Shown here: one piece after another, positions 7,941-16,706 of the stretch
Position numbering within the stretch: position 1 is the stretch's first letter
Layout of the letters: each line of letters begins with the position of its first letter
Assembly: GCA_900315695.1 (NCBI GenBank)
Contig: ONAE01000011.1
Location: 1 to 45,119, forward strand
Reading direction: 5' to 3'
DNA from: an uncultured Prevotella sp.
Lineage (GTDB): Bacteria; Bacteroidota; Bacteroidia; Bacteroidales; Bacteroidaceae
DNA: 45,119 nt
Program-made: the position numbers and the translations under genes
The notes under the pieces: generated by a model
Databases searched by the model: none
What the model was told of the DNA's origin: nothing
The model's input: only the letters and a program-made list of their open reading frames with translations

Positions 7941-8384
7941 TTACTTCTTTGACCCTACCATAGACGGATGCTTTTTCAAGTGTTCCATCCGGTACTGACG
8001 AGGGGTAATGCCTACAAACCTGTAGAATGAGCCATAAAAGGCTTGACGGTTTGCAAAGCCAACCATGAAACCTACGTCCTCCATGTCCAGATCCTGATAG
8101 CGTTTGTCAACGAGGATAGACATTGCTTCTTCAATGCGGTACTTGTTGACAAATGAAGAGTAGTTCATATGAAACCTCACATTCACAACAGCAGAAATAT
8201 AACGTGTATTGGTACCAATATCGGCCGCAAGTTTCTTTGCTGAATAGTCCTTATCACGGTACTTTTTCTGCATGACAATAATGTTCATAATCTGCTCCTG
8301 CATCTCATCCATCATTCTCGGGCTCACTAGGCTTCGGTAGGCAGCAGCTTTTTCTTTTTTCTCTGTAATGTTATATTTTGCCAT
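7941..8384 (-). CDS. AraC-family HTH transcriptional regulator (HTH domain only)
   Basis: A small DNA-binding protein of about 147 residues with a C-terminal AraC-type double helix-turn-helix (first HTH SAKKLAADIGTNTRYIS, second DVGFMVGFANRQAFYGSFYRFVG, ending TPRQYR). There is no ligand-binding or receiver domain, so the input is unknown. The frame is open further upstream (to 8462), but a -7 element lies at 8408-8415, so the ATG at 8384 is the real start with a leader of roughly 20 bases. It is transcribed separately after the RNase Y gene. Confidence 0.85.
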   Translation of the reverse strand: MAKYNITEKKEKAAAYRSLVSPRMMDEMQEQIMNIIVMQKKYRDKDYSAKKLAADIGTNTRYISAVVNVRFHMNYSSFVNKYRIEEAMSILVDKRYQDLDMEDVGFMVGFANRQAFYGSFYRFVGITPRQYRMEHLKKHPSMVGSKK

Positions 8385-8407
8385 ACGCAACAATGGTTGA
8401 TTTGTTG

Positions 8408-8415
8408 CAAATATA
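8408..8415 (-). promoter_or_regulatory. -7 element of the AraC-family gene
   Basis: TATATTTG on the minus strand fits TAnnTTTG and sits 24 bases before ATG 8384. A GTTG 22 bases upstream is only a weak -33 match. It excludes the longer reading of the gene. Confidence 0.6.
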
Positions 8416-8488
8416 CAAAATTTTCTGATAAACAGGACAACTTTTGGTAAAAAGTTACGCAAATGTTACGTAAATAACAAATGACTTC

Positions 8489-10030
8489 TTACTTTGCATA
8501 AGCAACACTGCGAGTCTCTCGAATAACGGTGATTTTAACCTGACCAGGATAAGTCATCTCATTCTGAATCTTCGTAGCGATATCAGTGCTGAGTGCCTCA
8601 CTCTCGGCATCATTCATCTTATCGGCACCGACGATGACACGCAATTCACGACCTGCCTGGATAGCATAGGTCTTGGTGACACCAGGATAACTCATGGCTA
8701 TAGCCTCAAGATCGTTCAGACGCTTGATGTAAGCCTCAACAATCTCACGACGGGCACCAGGACGGGCACCTGAGATGGCATCGCACACCTGTACGATGGG
8801 CGCCAACAGCGTCTGCATCTCCATCTCATCGTGGTGGGCTCCGATAGCATTACAGATATCTGGTTTCTCCTTGAACATCTCAGCAATCTTAGCGCCATAG
8901 AGTGCGTGGGGCATCTCGCTGTCCTCATCGGGCACCTTACCGATATCATGGAGCAGGCCAGCACGCTTGGCTTTCTTCGGGTTCAGACCAAGCTCAGCAG
9001 CCATCACAGCACAGAGATTTGCCGTCTCGCGGGCATGCTGCAACAGGTTCTGGCCATAAGAGCTACGGTACTTCATCTTACCGATGATACGGATCAGCTC
9101 CGGATGCAGACCATGGATACCCAGGTCGATGGCTGTGCGCTTACCTGTCTCGATGATCTCGTTGTCGAGCTGCTTCTTGACCTTGGCAACCACCTCCTCG
9201 ATACGGGCGGGGTGGATACGACCATCGCTAACCAGCTGATGGAGGGCCAGACGGCAGACCTCACGACGGACGGGATCGAAACCAGAGATGACGATGGCCT
9301 CGGGGGTATCGTCAACGACGATCTCAACGCCAGCGGCTGCCTCCAGGGCACGGATGTTACGTCCTTCACGTCCGATGATACGACCTTTCACCTCATCGTT
9401 TTCGATATGAAACACGCTCACAGAATTCTCAATGGCAGTCTCAGTGGCTACACGCTGGATGGTCTGGATAACGATCTTCTTCGCCTGGGCATTGGCATTA
9501 AGCTTAGCCTCATCCATAATCTCATTGATATAGCTGGCGGCAGCGGTCTTGGCTTCATCCTTCATCGACTCTACCAGACGGGCTTTGGCCTCATCTGCAC
9601 TCAGACCAGACACTTCCTCAAGTTTCTCGCGCTCCTTGAGCTGCATCTTTTCAAGTTCCTCACTCTTGATAGCCAACAGTTTCTTCTCATTGTCGATACG
9701 AGTCTGCTGGTTGTCGAGATCGTTCTTACGACGGCCAAGCTCTTCCTGACGCTGGTTCAGCGAGATCTCACGCTGTTTCAGGCGGTTCTCACTCTGCTGA
9801 ATGTGCTGGTTGCGCTGCTGCACTTCCTTTTCCAGCTCACTCTTCTTGTTGAGGAACTTCTCCTTCACTTCAAGCAGTTTCTTTTCTTTGATGACCTCAG
9901 CCTGCTTTTCTGCTGAATCGACCATCTCTCTGTATTTCCCCTTCAATACGTAGCGGAAAACAAGATATCCACCAACGCCTCCCAATACGAGAGCACCGGC
10001 AGTAATCAATAGTACAAAAATTAAATCCAT
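8489..10030 (-). CDS. rny: Ribonuclease Y
   Basis: A membrane-anchored endoribonuclease that starts mRNA decay. The 513-residue product has the standard order: N-terminal membrane helix (about 3-26), long charged coiled coil (about 30-190), KH RNA-binding domain ([19 protein letters not shown], about 210-260) and HD phosphohydrolase domain with LLHDIGKV and GAHHDEME metal-binding motifs. The C-terminal region ends [12 protein letters not shown]. It follows zapA by 30 bases and probably shares its transcript. No changes in key residues are visible. Confidence 0.96.
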   Translation of the reverse strand: MDLIFVLLITAGALVLGGVGGYLVFRYVLKGKYREMVDSAEKQAEVIKEKKLLEVKEKFLNKKSELEKEVQQRNQHIQQSENRLKQREISLNQRQEELGRRKNDLDNQQTRIDNEKKLLAIKSEELEKMQLKEREKLEEVSGLSADEAKARLVESMKDEAKTAAASYINEIMDEAKLNANAQAKKIVIQTIQRVATETAIENSVSVFHIENDEVKGRIIGREGRNIRALEAAAGVEIVVDDTPEAIVISGFDPVRREVCRLALHQLVSDGRIHPARIEEVVAKVKKQLDNEIIETGKRTAIDLGIHGLHPELIRIIGKMKYRSSYGQNLLQHARETANLCAVMAAELGLNPKKAKRAGLLHDIGKVPDEDSEMPHALYGAKIAEMFKEKPDICNAIGAHHDEMEMQTLLAPIVQVCDAISGARPGARREIVEAYIKRLNDLEAIAMSYPGVTKTYAIQAGRELRVIVGADKMNDAESEALSTDIATKIQNEMTYPGQVKITVIRETRSVAYAK

Positions 10031-10060
10031 ATAAAATCTATATTGTTATTAAATGATTTC

Positions 10061-10360
10061 TTACTTTAAGACTTCCTCAATCTCAGAAGTCAACTTCGTA
10101 AGAACATCATCATAAGGAGCGGTATCATTCTTTCCGCGCTCACGCTCATGGAGCAGCGCAATATCAATCAGCGTCATCAACGCGATTGTATGCTCGCCCT
10201 TCCGACCCTTATAAGCCTGTGCATAGGCATTATACCGATCGGTAATGAGCTTGGCTGCGCGTCGATAGAGCTCTTCGTCAGAGCGACGAATCGTCACTTC
10301 AATCTCTTCGTCATAGACGTGCAGTCTTATATGGAGTCTGTCGTTGTTTACTTCTGCCAT
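10061..10360 (-). CDS. zapA: Cell division protein ZapA
   Basis: A 99-residue FtsZ-ring-associated protein that cross-links FtsZ filaments. The N-terminal part (LHIRLHVYDEEIEVTI) forms the ZapA head, and a C-terminal helix (TIALMTLIDIALLHERERG onwards) forms the dimerising coiled coil. Length is normal. It lies 11 bases after a small coiled-coil gene and 30 bases before rny, an arrangement that suggests one division/RNA-decay operon. Confidence 0.86.
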   Translation of the reverse strand: MAEVNNDRLHIRLHVYDEEIEVTIRRSDEELYRRAAKLITDRYNAYAQAYKGRKGEHTIALMTLIDIALLHERERGKNDTAPYDDVLTKLTSEIEEVLK

Positions 10361-10371
10361 TGAATAGCACT

Positions 10372-10668
10372 TTATTTTCCGTCACTTAGAATGGAGATAC
10401 ACTTGTTCACATCACGGATCATCTTAGAGACTCTTGCCTTTGCACTCTCCAGATCCCCATCTGTGATTTCCATCATCTTGGCCATCTTCAGTGAATTATA
10501 GTTGTTGTCCGCCTGAGCCAACTTTGACTTAAGACTCACAATCTCCTGCTCATCTTTCTGCAACTGCACATGCAAAGCATTATTCTCCTTTTTCAGCTCC
10601 TGAAAACGAAGAATCATCTGCCGCACACGCGTCTCAAAAGTTGTCAGCGTCATCTCATTTGGATTCAT
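10372..10668 (-). CDS. Small coiled-coil protein, possible ZapA partner
   Basis: A 98-residue protein, almost entirely helical by eye, with a heptad-rich central part (ELKKENNALHVQLQKDEQEI, then SLKSKLAQADNNYNSLK). No signal peptide or membrane segment. Placed 11 bases ahead of zapA, so it is probably a division-associated coiled coil analogous to ZapB, but sequence alone does not prove this. Start ATG 10668 lies just after a plausible -7 element. Confidence 0.75.
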   Translation of the reverse strand: MNPNEMTLTTFETRVRQMILRFQELKKENNALHVQLQKDEQEIVSLKSKLAQADNNYNSLKMAKMMEITDGDLESAKARVSKMIRDVNKCISILSDGK

Positions 10669-10687
10669 TGCATAACTATTTGGTGTA

Positions 10688-10695
10688 CAAAATTA
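10688..10695 (-). promoter_or_regulatory. Probable -7 element of the zapA-rny operon
   Basis: TAATTTTG on the minus strand fits TAnnTTTG and lies 20 bases before ATG 10668. The nearest TTTG upstream (10720-10723) is 24 bases away, slightly too far, so the assignment is moderate. Confidence 0.45.
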
Positions 10696-10749
10696 TATAA
10701 AATCCACTTTAAAGGTAAGCAAAGAGCCTATCTTTTAAGTTTTTTTATA

Positions 10750-11370
10750 CTATTTGTCGTCTCCAGCAGGTCTGGGCTCTTTCTTTGCGAGCATCACCAC
10801 CTTATAGACGAAGTCTGTAACCCACTTCTGAGAGAAGCCAAGACGACGGTTGTATTCGCGTATAGCCACCACCGTCTTCATCACACCAGCATCCGAGAAA
10901 TCATTCTTATTGAAGATATCATTCACGGTCTTCTCAGTCATGCTGTAAATGGCTTTCTTCATGAAACCAGGTAAACGGAGTTTGAACTTCATCAGATTGC
11001 CCGTCAACATCATGATATCCTGAGTGAAGCCCTGGAACTGAAGCAGGTATGTCTGAGCATCTTGGATCTTCTTACAGCGACGACGCAGACTCTGGTCGAT
11101 CTCCTTGAAGAAGTCATCTTCCATACCATACATCTCTTTCAGCATCTTCTTACAGCGACTGCGCTCGCCAACACCCAGCTTATTATTAACAGTAGGCACC
11201 TTCAGTGTAGCCTTGAACACACGGAGGTCGGGAAGAGCTGCCAAATTGGTGATACCCAGATCAGCTGCCATAGCTGCCTGGAAATACACACGGATAAGGG
11301 TCATGAAATCTTCCATACCCCCCACCTTCTGAGCGTCGCTTTTTCCAAAAATTTTATTCCAAAATCCCAT
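10750..11370 (-). CDS. Conserved cytosolic protein of unknown function
   Basis: A 206-residue protein that I cannot assign to a named family. It starts MGFWNKIFGKSDAQ, has no signal peptide or membrane segment, is lysine/arginine-rich and predicted mostly helical (for example RSRCKKMLKEMYGMEDDFFK and the C-terminal RRLGFSQKWVTDFVYKVVML). It has its own promoter, divergent from rfbA. Its amino-acid composition and clean start after a -7 element show that it is a real gene. Function unknown. Confidence 0.8.
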   Translation of the reverse strand: MGFWNKIFGKSDAQKVGGMEDFMTLIRVYFQAAMAADLGITNLAALPDLRVFKATLKVPTVNNKLGVGERSRCKKMLKEMYGMEDDFFKEIDQSLRRRCKKIQDAQTYLLQFQGFTQDIMMLTGNLMKFKLRLPGFMKKAIYSMTEKTVNDIFNKNDFSDAGVMKTVVAIREYNRRLGFSQKWVTDFVYKVVMLAKKEPRPAGDDK

Positions 11371-11401
11371 AAATTCTATATTATTTAGTCAATTTCGCCT
11401 G

Positions 11402-11409
11402 CAAAGGTA
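11402..11409 (-). promoter_or_regulatory. -7 element of the 206-residue unknown gene
   Basis: TACCTTTG on the minus strand, 32 bases before ATG 11370. No TTTG is visible at the expected -33 distance. It is back-to-back with the rfbA promoter. Confidence 0.6.
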
Positions 11410-11451
11410 CAAAAAATTTAAGAATTAATAATTAAGATAGAGAATTATTTG

Positions 11452-11459
11452 TATCTTTG
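11452..11459 (+). promoter_or_regulatory. -7 element of rfbA
   Basis: TATCTTTG fits TAnnTTTG and lies 22 bases before ATG 11482. It excludes the upstream in-frame ATG at 11449. The -33 element is not evident. Confidence 0.65.
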
Positions 11460-11481
11460 CACCCAACAAATCATTATTTCT

Positions 11482-12366
11482 ATGAAAGGAATCGTTTTAG
11501 CAGGTGGTTCAGGCACACGCCTCTACCCCATCACCAAAGGCGTCAGCAAGCAGCTGATTCCTATCTTTGACAAACCGATGATCTATTATCCCATCTCCAC
11601 ACTGATGCTGGCTGGTATCCGTGAGATTCTAATCATTTCAACACCGTATGATCTGCCTGGTTTTAAACGTCTGTTGGGCGACGGTAGTGAACTGGGGGTA
11701 CGTTTTGAGTATGCTGAGCAACCCTCTCCTGATGGTCTGGCACAAGCATTCATCATCGGCGAAGAGTTTGTTGGCAACGACAGTGTCTGCCTGGTACTGG
11801 GTGATAACATCTTCTATGGCAGTGGCTTTACCGGTATGTTGAAACAGGCTGTTATAAATGCAGAGGAAAAAGGGCATGCCACCGTATTCGGCTACTACGT
11901 GAACGACCCGGAACGCTATGGCGTGGCAGAATTTGACGAAAAAGGAAACTGTCTAAGCATCGAAGAGAAGCCCGAACATCCAAGGTCGAACTACGCTGTG
12001 GTAGGACTTTATTTCTATCCTAACAGTGTGGTGGAGATTGCCAAGCATATCAAGCCAAGTGCACGTGGTGAACTGGAGATTACCACCGTGAATCAGACAT
12101 ATCTGCAACAGAAGAACCTGTTGGTTCAGACCTTGCAGCGTGGCTTTGCCTGGCTTGACACAGGAACACACGACTCGCTTTCCGAGGCTTCAACCTTTAT
12201 TGAGGTGATTGAGAAGCGTCAGGGCCTGAAGGTGGCCTGTCTGGAAGAGATTGCCTACAAGCGAGGCTGGATTAACAAAGAGCAGCTGATAGCCTTAGCC
12301 CAGCCGATGGCTAAGAACGACTATGGCAAATATCTGCTCCGTAGAGCTGAAGAGTACGTGAAATAA
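11482..12366 (+). CDS. rfbA: Glucose-1-phosphate thymidylyltransferase
   Basis: Makes dTDP-glucose from glucose-1-phosphate and dTTP, the first step to dTDP-L-rhamnose for surface polysaccharide. The 294-residue product begins [16 protein letters not shown], the nucleotide-binding signature, and continues with [24 protein letters not shown] and [12 protein letters not shown], all typical of RfbA/RmlA. Start chosen at 11482 because the promoter's -7 element lies at 11452-11459. It stands alone here; rfbD of the same pathway is 7 kb away on the other strand and rfbB/rfbC are not in the window. Confidence 0.95.
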   Translation: MKGIVLAGGSGTRLYPITKGVSKQLIPIFDKPMIYYPISTLMLAGIREILIISTPYDLPGFKRLLGDGSELGVRFEYAEQPSPDGLAQAFIIGEEFVGNDSVCLVLGDNIFYGSGFTGMLKQAVINAEEKGHATVFGYYVNDPERYGVAEFDEKGNCLSIEEKPEHPRSNYAVVGLYFYPNSVVEIAKHIKPSARGELEITTVNQTYLQQKNLLVQTLQRGFAWLDTGTHDSLSEASTFIEVIEKRQGLKVACLEEIAYKRGWINKEQLIALAQPMAKNDYGKYLLRRAEEYVK

Positions 12367-12388
12367 CGTACTCTTCACATTTTTTTTG
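12349..12388 (+). terminator. Intrinsic terminator of rfbA, overlapping its 3' end
   Basis: GAAGAGTACGT (12349-12359) pairs perfectly with ACGTACTCTTC (12366-12376) around loop GAAATA, followed by ACA and nine T (12380-12388). The left arm encodes the last residues of RfbA and the loop and right arm contain the stop codon, so coding and termination signals overlap. Confidence 0.85.
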
Positions 12389-12395
12389 CCAATTA

Positions 12396-12427
12396 TTTGG
12401 TAGTTTCAACAAAATAGCCTATTTTTG
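12396..12427 (+). promoter_or_regulatory. Promoter of the sigma factor gene
   Basis: TTTG (12396-12399), a 20-base spacer and TATTTTTG (12420-12427) match the Bacteroidetes housekeeping promoter. The leader to ATG 12504 is about 70 bases and shows no strong hairpin. Confidence 0.7.
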
Positions 12428-12503
12428 CACTCAGATTATTAACAAATAAAACCGTTATTGCCTATCGAAACAGACTTTACTCAGAATTTAAAATGAATAA
12501 AGT

Positions 12504-13103
12504 ATGAGTACATTTGAAACAATGACCGACGAAGAGTTGGCATTGGCTTACATTGATGGCAACAACAGAGCATTCGATGAGTTACTTTCTCGCAGTCAAG
12601 ACAAGATCTTCGGCTACATTATTTATATAGTGAAGGACGATGATCTGGCCAACGACCTGTTTCAAGAGACCTTTCTCAAGCTGATTACCAAGCTGAGAGA
12701 CGGGCACTATACCAATTCCGGTAAGTTTATATGGTGGGCTATGCGCATAGCGCACAACGTGATTATCGACCACTATAGAGCGGTGAAGAGCAGTAAGATT
12801 TTAGATCAGGGAGAAGACAACGATCTCTCCAATCTGCGTGGGAGCACCATGCTGGAAAGCAACCGCGAAAGTGAGTTGGCTAATGCTCAGGTGCTGAGAG
12901 ACGTTAGACGTCTGATGGACAACCTGCCAGAGACACAACGTGAAGTGGTGTTCATGCGTTTCTATCAGAACCTGTCGTTCAAGGAAATCGCCGAACAGAC
13001 AAATGTCAGCATCAACACATCATTAGGACGTATGCGCTACGCCCTGATGAATATGCGGAAAATGTCGAAACAATACAGGGTTAACCTCGCGATAGATCTC
13101 TAA
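12504..13103 (+). CDS. ECF-like sigma-70 family factor
   Basis: A 199-residue RNA polymerase sigma factor with region 2 (about 25-95, including DLANDLFQETFLKLI) and region 4 (about 135-185, LPETQREVVFMRFYQNLSFKEIAEQ with an HTH ending TSLGRMRYALMNMRK). It lacks regions 1 and 3, so it is of the ECF type. No anti-sigma factor, FecR-like gene or obvious partner is adjacent, unlike the SusC-linked ECF sigmas of this phylum, so it may be controlled by its own promoter. Its last 23 bases overlap the end of the convergent rpe gene. Confidence 0.92.
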   Translation: MSTFETMTDEELALAYIDGNNRAFDELLSRSQDKIFGYIIYIVKDDDLANDLFQETFLKLITKLRDGHYTNSGKFIWWAMRIAHNVIIDHYRAVKSSKILDQGEDNDLSNLRGSTMLESNRESELANAQVLRDVRRLMDNLPETQREVVFMRFYQNLSFKEIAEQTNVSINTSLGRMRYALMNMRKMSKQYRVNLAIDL

Positions 13104-13737
13104 GCTGTCGGATAACCTCCTCTGGCTGGGGAGCATTGAACACATAGCTACCGCTGACGAGCACATCGACGCCAGCTGCCACCAGCCGTGGGGCTGTTTC
13201 GCCCTGTACACCACCATCCACCTCTATCAGGGTCTTCAGGCCTTTCTCATCTATCATCTGACGCAGACGCTTGACTTTGTCAATGGTGTTCTCAATGAAC
13301 TTCTGTCCACCGAAGCCCGGGTTCACACTCATCAACAACACCATGTCGATGTCGCCAAGAATATCCTCAAGCATAGAGACAGGCGTAGAGGGATTCAGCG
13401 TCACTCCGGCTTTCATGCCGGCATTGTGGATCTCCTGAACTGTGCGGTGCAGATGGACAGAAGCCTCAAAATGCACATTCATCATCATAGCACCCAACTT
13501 GGCTGTCTGCTGGATATAACGCTCAGGCTTCTCAATCATGTAATGCACATCAAGTGGTTTCTTACACGCCTTGGCCACAGCCTCAAGCACAGGAAATCCA
13601 AAAGAAATGTTAGGAACGAACGAGCCGTCCATCACATCAAGGTGAAGCCAGTCGGCCTCACTGCGGTTAATCATGTCGATGTCGCGGTCGAGATGTAGAA
13701 AATCGGCGGCGAGCAATGAAGGTGATACTAATGCCAT
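13081..13737 (-). CDS. rpe: Ribulose-phosphate 3-epimerase
   Basis: Interconverts ribulose-5-phosphate and xylulose-5-phosphate in the pentose phosphate pathway. The 218-residue TIM-barrel protein has HLDVMDGSFVPNISFG (about 32-47) with the metal-binding His and Asp, MSVNPGFGGQKF (about 138-149) and EVDGGV near 176. Start ATG 13737 is only 4 bases after the stop of a 34-codon ORF, so the two are likely coupled. It is the last gene of the long minus-strand operon and its 3' end overlaps the convergent sigma gene by 23 bases. Confidence 0.95.
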   Translation of the reverse strand: MALVSPSLLAADFLHLDRDIDMINRSEADWLHLDVMDGSFVPNISFGFPVLEAVAKACKKPLDVHYMIEKPERYIQQTAKLGAMMMNVHFEASVHLHRTVQEIHNAGMKAGVTLNPSTPVSMLEDILGDIDMVLLMSVNPGFGGQKFIENTIDKVKRLRQMIDEKGLKTLIEVDGGVQGETAPRLVAAGVDVLVSGSYVFNAPQPEEVIRQLRDLSRG

Positions 13738-13741
13738 AATC

Positions 13742-13846
13742 TCAATTCAGGCCATAGGCCTTGTTTACATTGGGTTGATAGGTGTAAGCTATCTGCCGGA
13801 TGATGTCAAGCGTACGCGCTTTGGGTCGTGGGGTAGAAATTTTCAT
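13742..13846 (-). CDS. Small ORF of 34 codons between fmt and rpe
   Basis: ATG at 13846 opens a 34-residue frame starting MKISTPRPKARTLDIIRQIA, continuing with YTYQP, and ending in KAYGLN. It is basic and has no membrane segment. It fits neatly in the fmt-rpe gap, with its stop 4 bases before the rpe ATG, as expected for a translated, coupled small gene or a leader peptide for rpe. I do not recognise a named family. Real translation is likely but unproven. Confidence 0.55.
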   Translation of the reverse strand: MKISTPRPKARTLDIIRQIAYTYQPNVNKAYGLN

Positions 13847-13893
13847 AGGCAATCACATTTTAACTGTTCATACCTAAGAAACGCTCACACCTT

Positions 13894-14871
13894 TTATTTT
13901 ATTATATAGTTCTCAATATTTTTATTACCATTCAGGAATTCACGGGCTTTCATACGGGTCTTACCTGCCAACTGCAGTTCGTCGATCTGAAGCAGGAAAT
14001 CACCTGTAGTGATATAAAGCACACCCTTATAGACCACAATCATACCTGGACGCATACCAGGATTCTTCTCAGTCTTCGTCGTCTTAAAGATCTTCAGGTC
14101 AACCGACTTACCATCAGGACCCATCAGGGTAGTCCAGGCACCAGGATACGGACTCAGGCCACGGATGAAGTCATAGATACGTTTAGAAGGACGATCCCAA
14201 TTGATCTCACAGACATCCTTAAACAGCTTCGGGGCATCGTAGAGTCGTTTGAACTTACCCTCAAGTTCCTCCTGCGGAATACTCTCAGGACGACCATCTG
14301 CCTCAATGATCTTCTCCAGCGTTTCCAGGCAGATGTCAGCACCAAGATGCATCAGACCGTCATACACATACTCTATATTAACGGTATCAGGGATATCGAA
14401 AGGCTTTTGCAGAATCACGCGACCTGTGTCAATATCCTTATCAAGGAAGAAGGTCGTAACACCTGTACGCGTCTCACCATTGATAACCGCCCAGTTGATG
14501 GGAGCTGCACCGCGATACTGAGGCAACAAGGCCGCATGCACATTGAAGGTGCCATAGGCAGGCATGTCCCAAACCACCTCAGGCAGCATACGGAAAGCCA
14601 CCACCACCTGCAGGTTTGCCTTATAACTACGCAACTGCTCCACGAAGGCTGGATCTTTCATCTTCTCGGGCTGGAGCACAGGCAACTGATGCTCGAGTGC
14701 ATACTTCTTTACTTCTGAGGGTTGTACCTCATTCTGATGACGACCAACGGGTTTATCGGGCTGTGTCACCACCGCCACCACATTGTACTCGTTCTCTACC
14801 AGAGCCTTAAGTGTCTCCACCGCGAACTCAGGAGTACCCATAAACACAATTCTTAAGTCCTTCTTCTCCAT
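13894..14871 (-). CDS. fmt: Methionyl-tRNA formyltransferase
   Basis: Formylates initiator Met-tRNA with 10-formyl-tetrahydrofolate. The 325-residue product has the N-terminal Rossmann-like part (IVFMGTPEFAVETLKAL), the catalytic/folate signature around HAALLPQYRGAAPINWAV (about 115) with DIDTGRVI following, and a C-terminal OB-like domain (about 210-315). Length and motifs are normal. It follows the ClC gene by 29 bases within the translation-related operon. Confidence 0.96.
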   Translation of the reverse strand: MEKKDLRIVFMGTPEFAVETLKALVENEYNVVAVVTQPDKPVGRHQNEVQPSEVKKYALEHQLPVLQPEKMKDPAFVEQLRSYKANLQVVVAFRMLPEVVWDMPAYGTFNVHAALLPQYRGAAPINWAVINGETRTGVTTFFLDKDIDTGRVILQKPFDIPDTVNIEYVYDGLMHLGADICLETLEKIIEADGRPESIPQEELEGKFKRLYDAPKLFKDVCEINWDRPSKRIYDFIRGLSPYPGAWTTLMGPDGKSVDLKIFKTTKTEKNPGMRPGMIVVYKGVLYITTGDFLLQIDELQLAGKTRMKAREFLNGNKNIENYIIK

Positions 14872-14900
14872 AACTTCAATATTTCAATTCTTCAATCCTT

Positions 14901-16706
14901 CTAATCCTCACTCATATCCGCCACCATCTTACGATACATCGTATAGATTCGCTGACGAGAGATATACCCCTTCAGACGATTTTCCGTATCGAGCACAGGC
15001 AACCAGTTGGCACCAGTCTTGTCGAATGCCCGCATCACCTCCACCATCGGTGTAGATTCACTCAGTCGTTCTTTCGGTTCCGTCATCAGCTGCGAAGCCA
15101 TGAAGTGGTGATACAGTTCTATGCGGAACATGACATTACGGATTTTCATGATGTCGATCTCACCCAAAAGCACACCACCTGCATCCATCACGGGGATGAC
15201 AGTAGAATGGCTGCGACTGATTTTGTGTACGATCTGCCCCAGTTCCATATCTGGCGTTACACTCAGATAATCCTTCTCGATCACCGAATCAAGATTCATC
15301 AGTGTTAACACGGCATGGTCGGTGTGGTGGGTTATCAACTTACCCTGTTTGGCCAGACGAGAGCCATAGATGCTGTGAGGCTCGAAAATGATGATGGTGA
15401 GATAGGCACATACACTGACGATCATCAAGGGCATGAACATACTATAGCCACCTGTCAGTTCGGCAATCAGGAAGATGCCCGTCAGAGGCGCATGCATCAC
15501 ACCCGACATCACACCTGCCATACCCAACAACGAGAAATTCTTTTCTGGAATATAGACACCAATCTCGTTCATATTCCAGAGACGGGAGAACAGGAAACCA
15601 GTAAAACACCCGATGAACAAGGAAGGAGCAAAGGTTCCACCGCAACCGCCACCACCATTCGTGGCAGAGGTAGCCATCACCTTCGTAAACAGCACTAAGG
15701 CAATATAGGGAATCAGCATCGAACCCTGTCCTGAGAACAGGGAGTTATTCAATATCTGATTCCAGTCTGCCTCCGTCCTTCCATTCAGCAACAGATTAAT
15801 GCTAATATAGCCTTCGCCATAGAGTGCAGGAAAGAGGAAGATGAGCAGACTCAGCACCGTGCCGCCGATGGCCAGTTTGACATAAGGCCGATCCTTGAAA
15901 CGTGCAAACACATCCTCGCAAGCACCCATCATACGGATGAAGTAGAGTGAAACCAAACCGCAACTGATGCCTAACAAAATACAGGCAGGAATACGCTCCA
16001 CCGACCACACACTGTCGAGATGGAAGGTAAAGAGCGAGGCATCACCCCTGAATATATAGGTGAAACAAGTAGCTGTCACGCACGACACGAGAATCGGCAA
16101 CAGGGCCGACATCGTCATATCAATCATCAGCACCTCCAACGTGAACACCAGTCCGGCAATAGGCGCCTTAAAGATACCTGCGATAGCTCCTGCCGCACCA
16201 CAGCCTACCAGCGTCATCAGCATCTTACGGTCGAGATGGAAGATCTGTCCGAGGTTGGAACCAATGGCAGAACCCGTCAGCACAATCGGCGCCTCAGCAC
16301 CCACAGAACCACCAAAGCCGATAGTGATGGCAGAAGCAATGACAGACGACCAACAGTTATGTGATTTCAGACGCGACTTATTGGTAGAGATCGCATACAG
16401 GATACGAGTGATACCATGTGAGATATTATCCTTGACCACATAACGCACAAAGAGCGATGTCAGATAGATTCCCACCACAGGATAGACCAGATAAAGCCAG
16501 TTGGCACCAGTACGGTCGAAAGAGCTGGTCAGTAACGATACGATCTGATTGATAATCCAATGAAGTGAGAAGGCAGCTACAGCAGCAAAGAAACCGATAA
16601 GGAGGGCGAGAATGATCATAAACATCTTCTCGCTCACATGCGTCACCCGCCATTCATGCAGGCGCTTCAGCCACTCTGGTCTCCTATCTGTTATGGTCGT
16701 CTCCAC
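14901..16706 (-). CDS. ClC-type chloride channel/antiporter with two CBS domains
   Basis: An inner-membrane ClC protein of 601 residues: about ten helices up to residue 450, then a CBS pair (about 470-595). Conserved parts include GSVGAEAPIV, which carries the gating glutamate, and GGGGCGGTFAPSLFIG, the anion-coordinating GxFxP region. In KAPIAGLVFTLEVL the residue aligned with the internal proton glutamate of the E. coli antiporter (Glu203) is Val, as in ClC channels. Transport mode is therefore uncertain. GTG at 16706 directly abuts the tsaC stop codon, suggesting tight coupling. CBS domains may bind adenine nucleotides. Confidence 0.9.
   Translation of the reverse strand: METTITDRRPEWLKRLHEWRVTHVSEKMFMIILALLIGFFAAVAAFSLHWIINQIVSLLTSSFDRTGANWLYLVYPVVGIYLTSLFVRYVVKDNISHGITRILYAISTNKSRLKSHNCWSSVIASAITIGFGGSVGAEAPIVLTGSAIGSNLGQIFHLDRKMLMTLVGCGAAGAIAGIFKAPIAGLVFTLEVLMIDMTMSALLPILVSCVTATCFTYIFRGDASLFTFHLDSVWSVERIPACILLGISCGLVSLYFIRMMGACEDVFARFKDRPYVKLAIGGTVLSLLIFLFPALYGEGYISINLLLNGRTEADWNQILNNSLFSGQGSMLIPYIALVLFTKVMATSATNGGGGCGGTFAPSLFIGCFTGFLFSRLWNMNEIGVYIPEKNFSLLGMAGVMSGVMHAPLTGIFLIAELTGGYSMFMPLMIVSVCAYLTIIIFEPHSIYGSRLAKQGKLITHHTDHAVLTLMNLDSVIEKDYLSVTPDMELGQIVHKISRSHSTVIPVMDAGGVLLGEIDIMKIRNVMFRIELYHHFMASQLMTEPKERLSESTPMVEVMRAFDKTGANWLPVLDTENRLKGYISRQRIYTMYRKMVADMSED

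Noticed and set aside
8831-9916. 361-codon open frame antisense to RNase Y
   Set aside because: Leu-rich shadow of the repetitive coiled-coil and KH coding region; no start signals, and rny is unmistakable.
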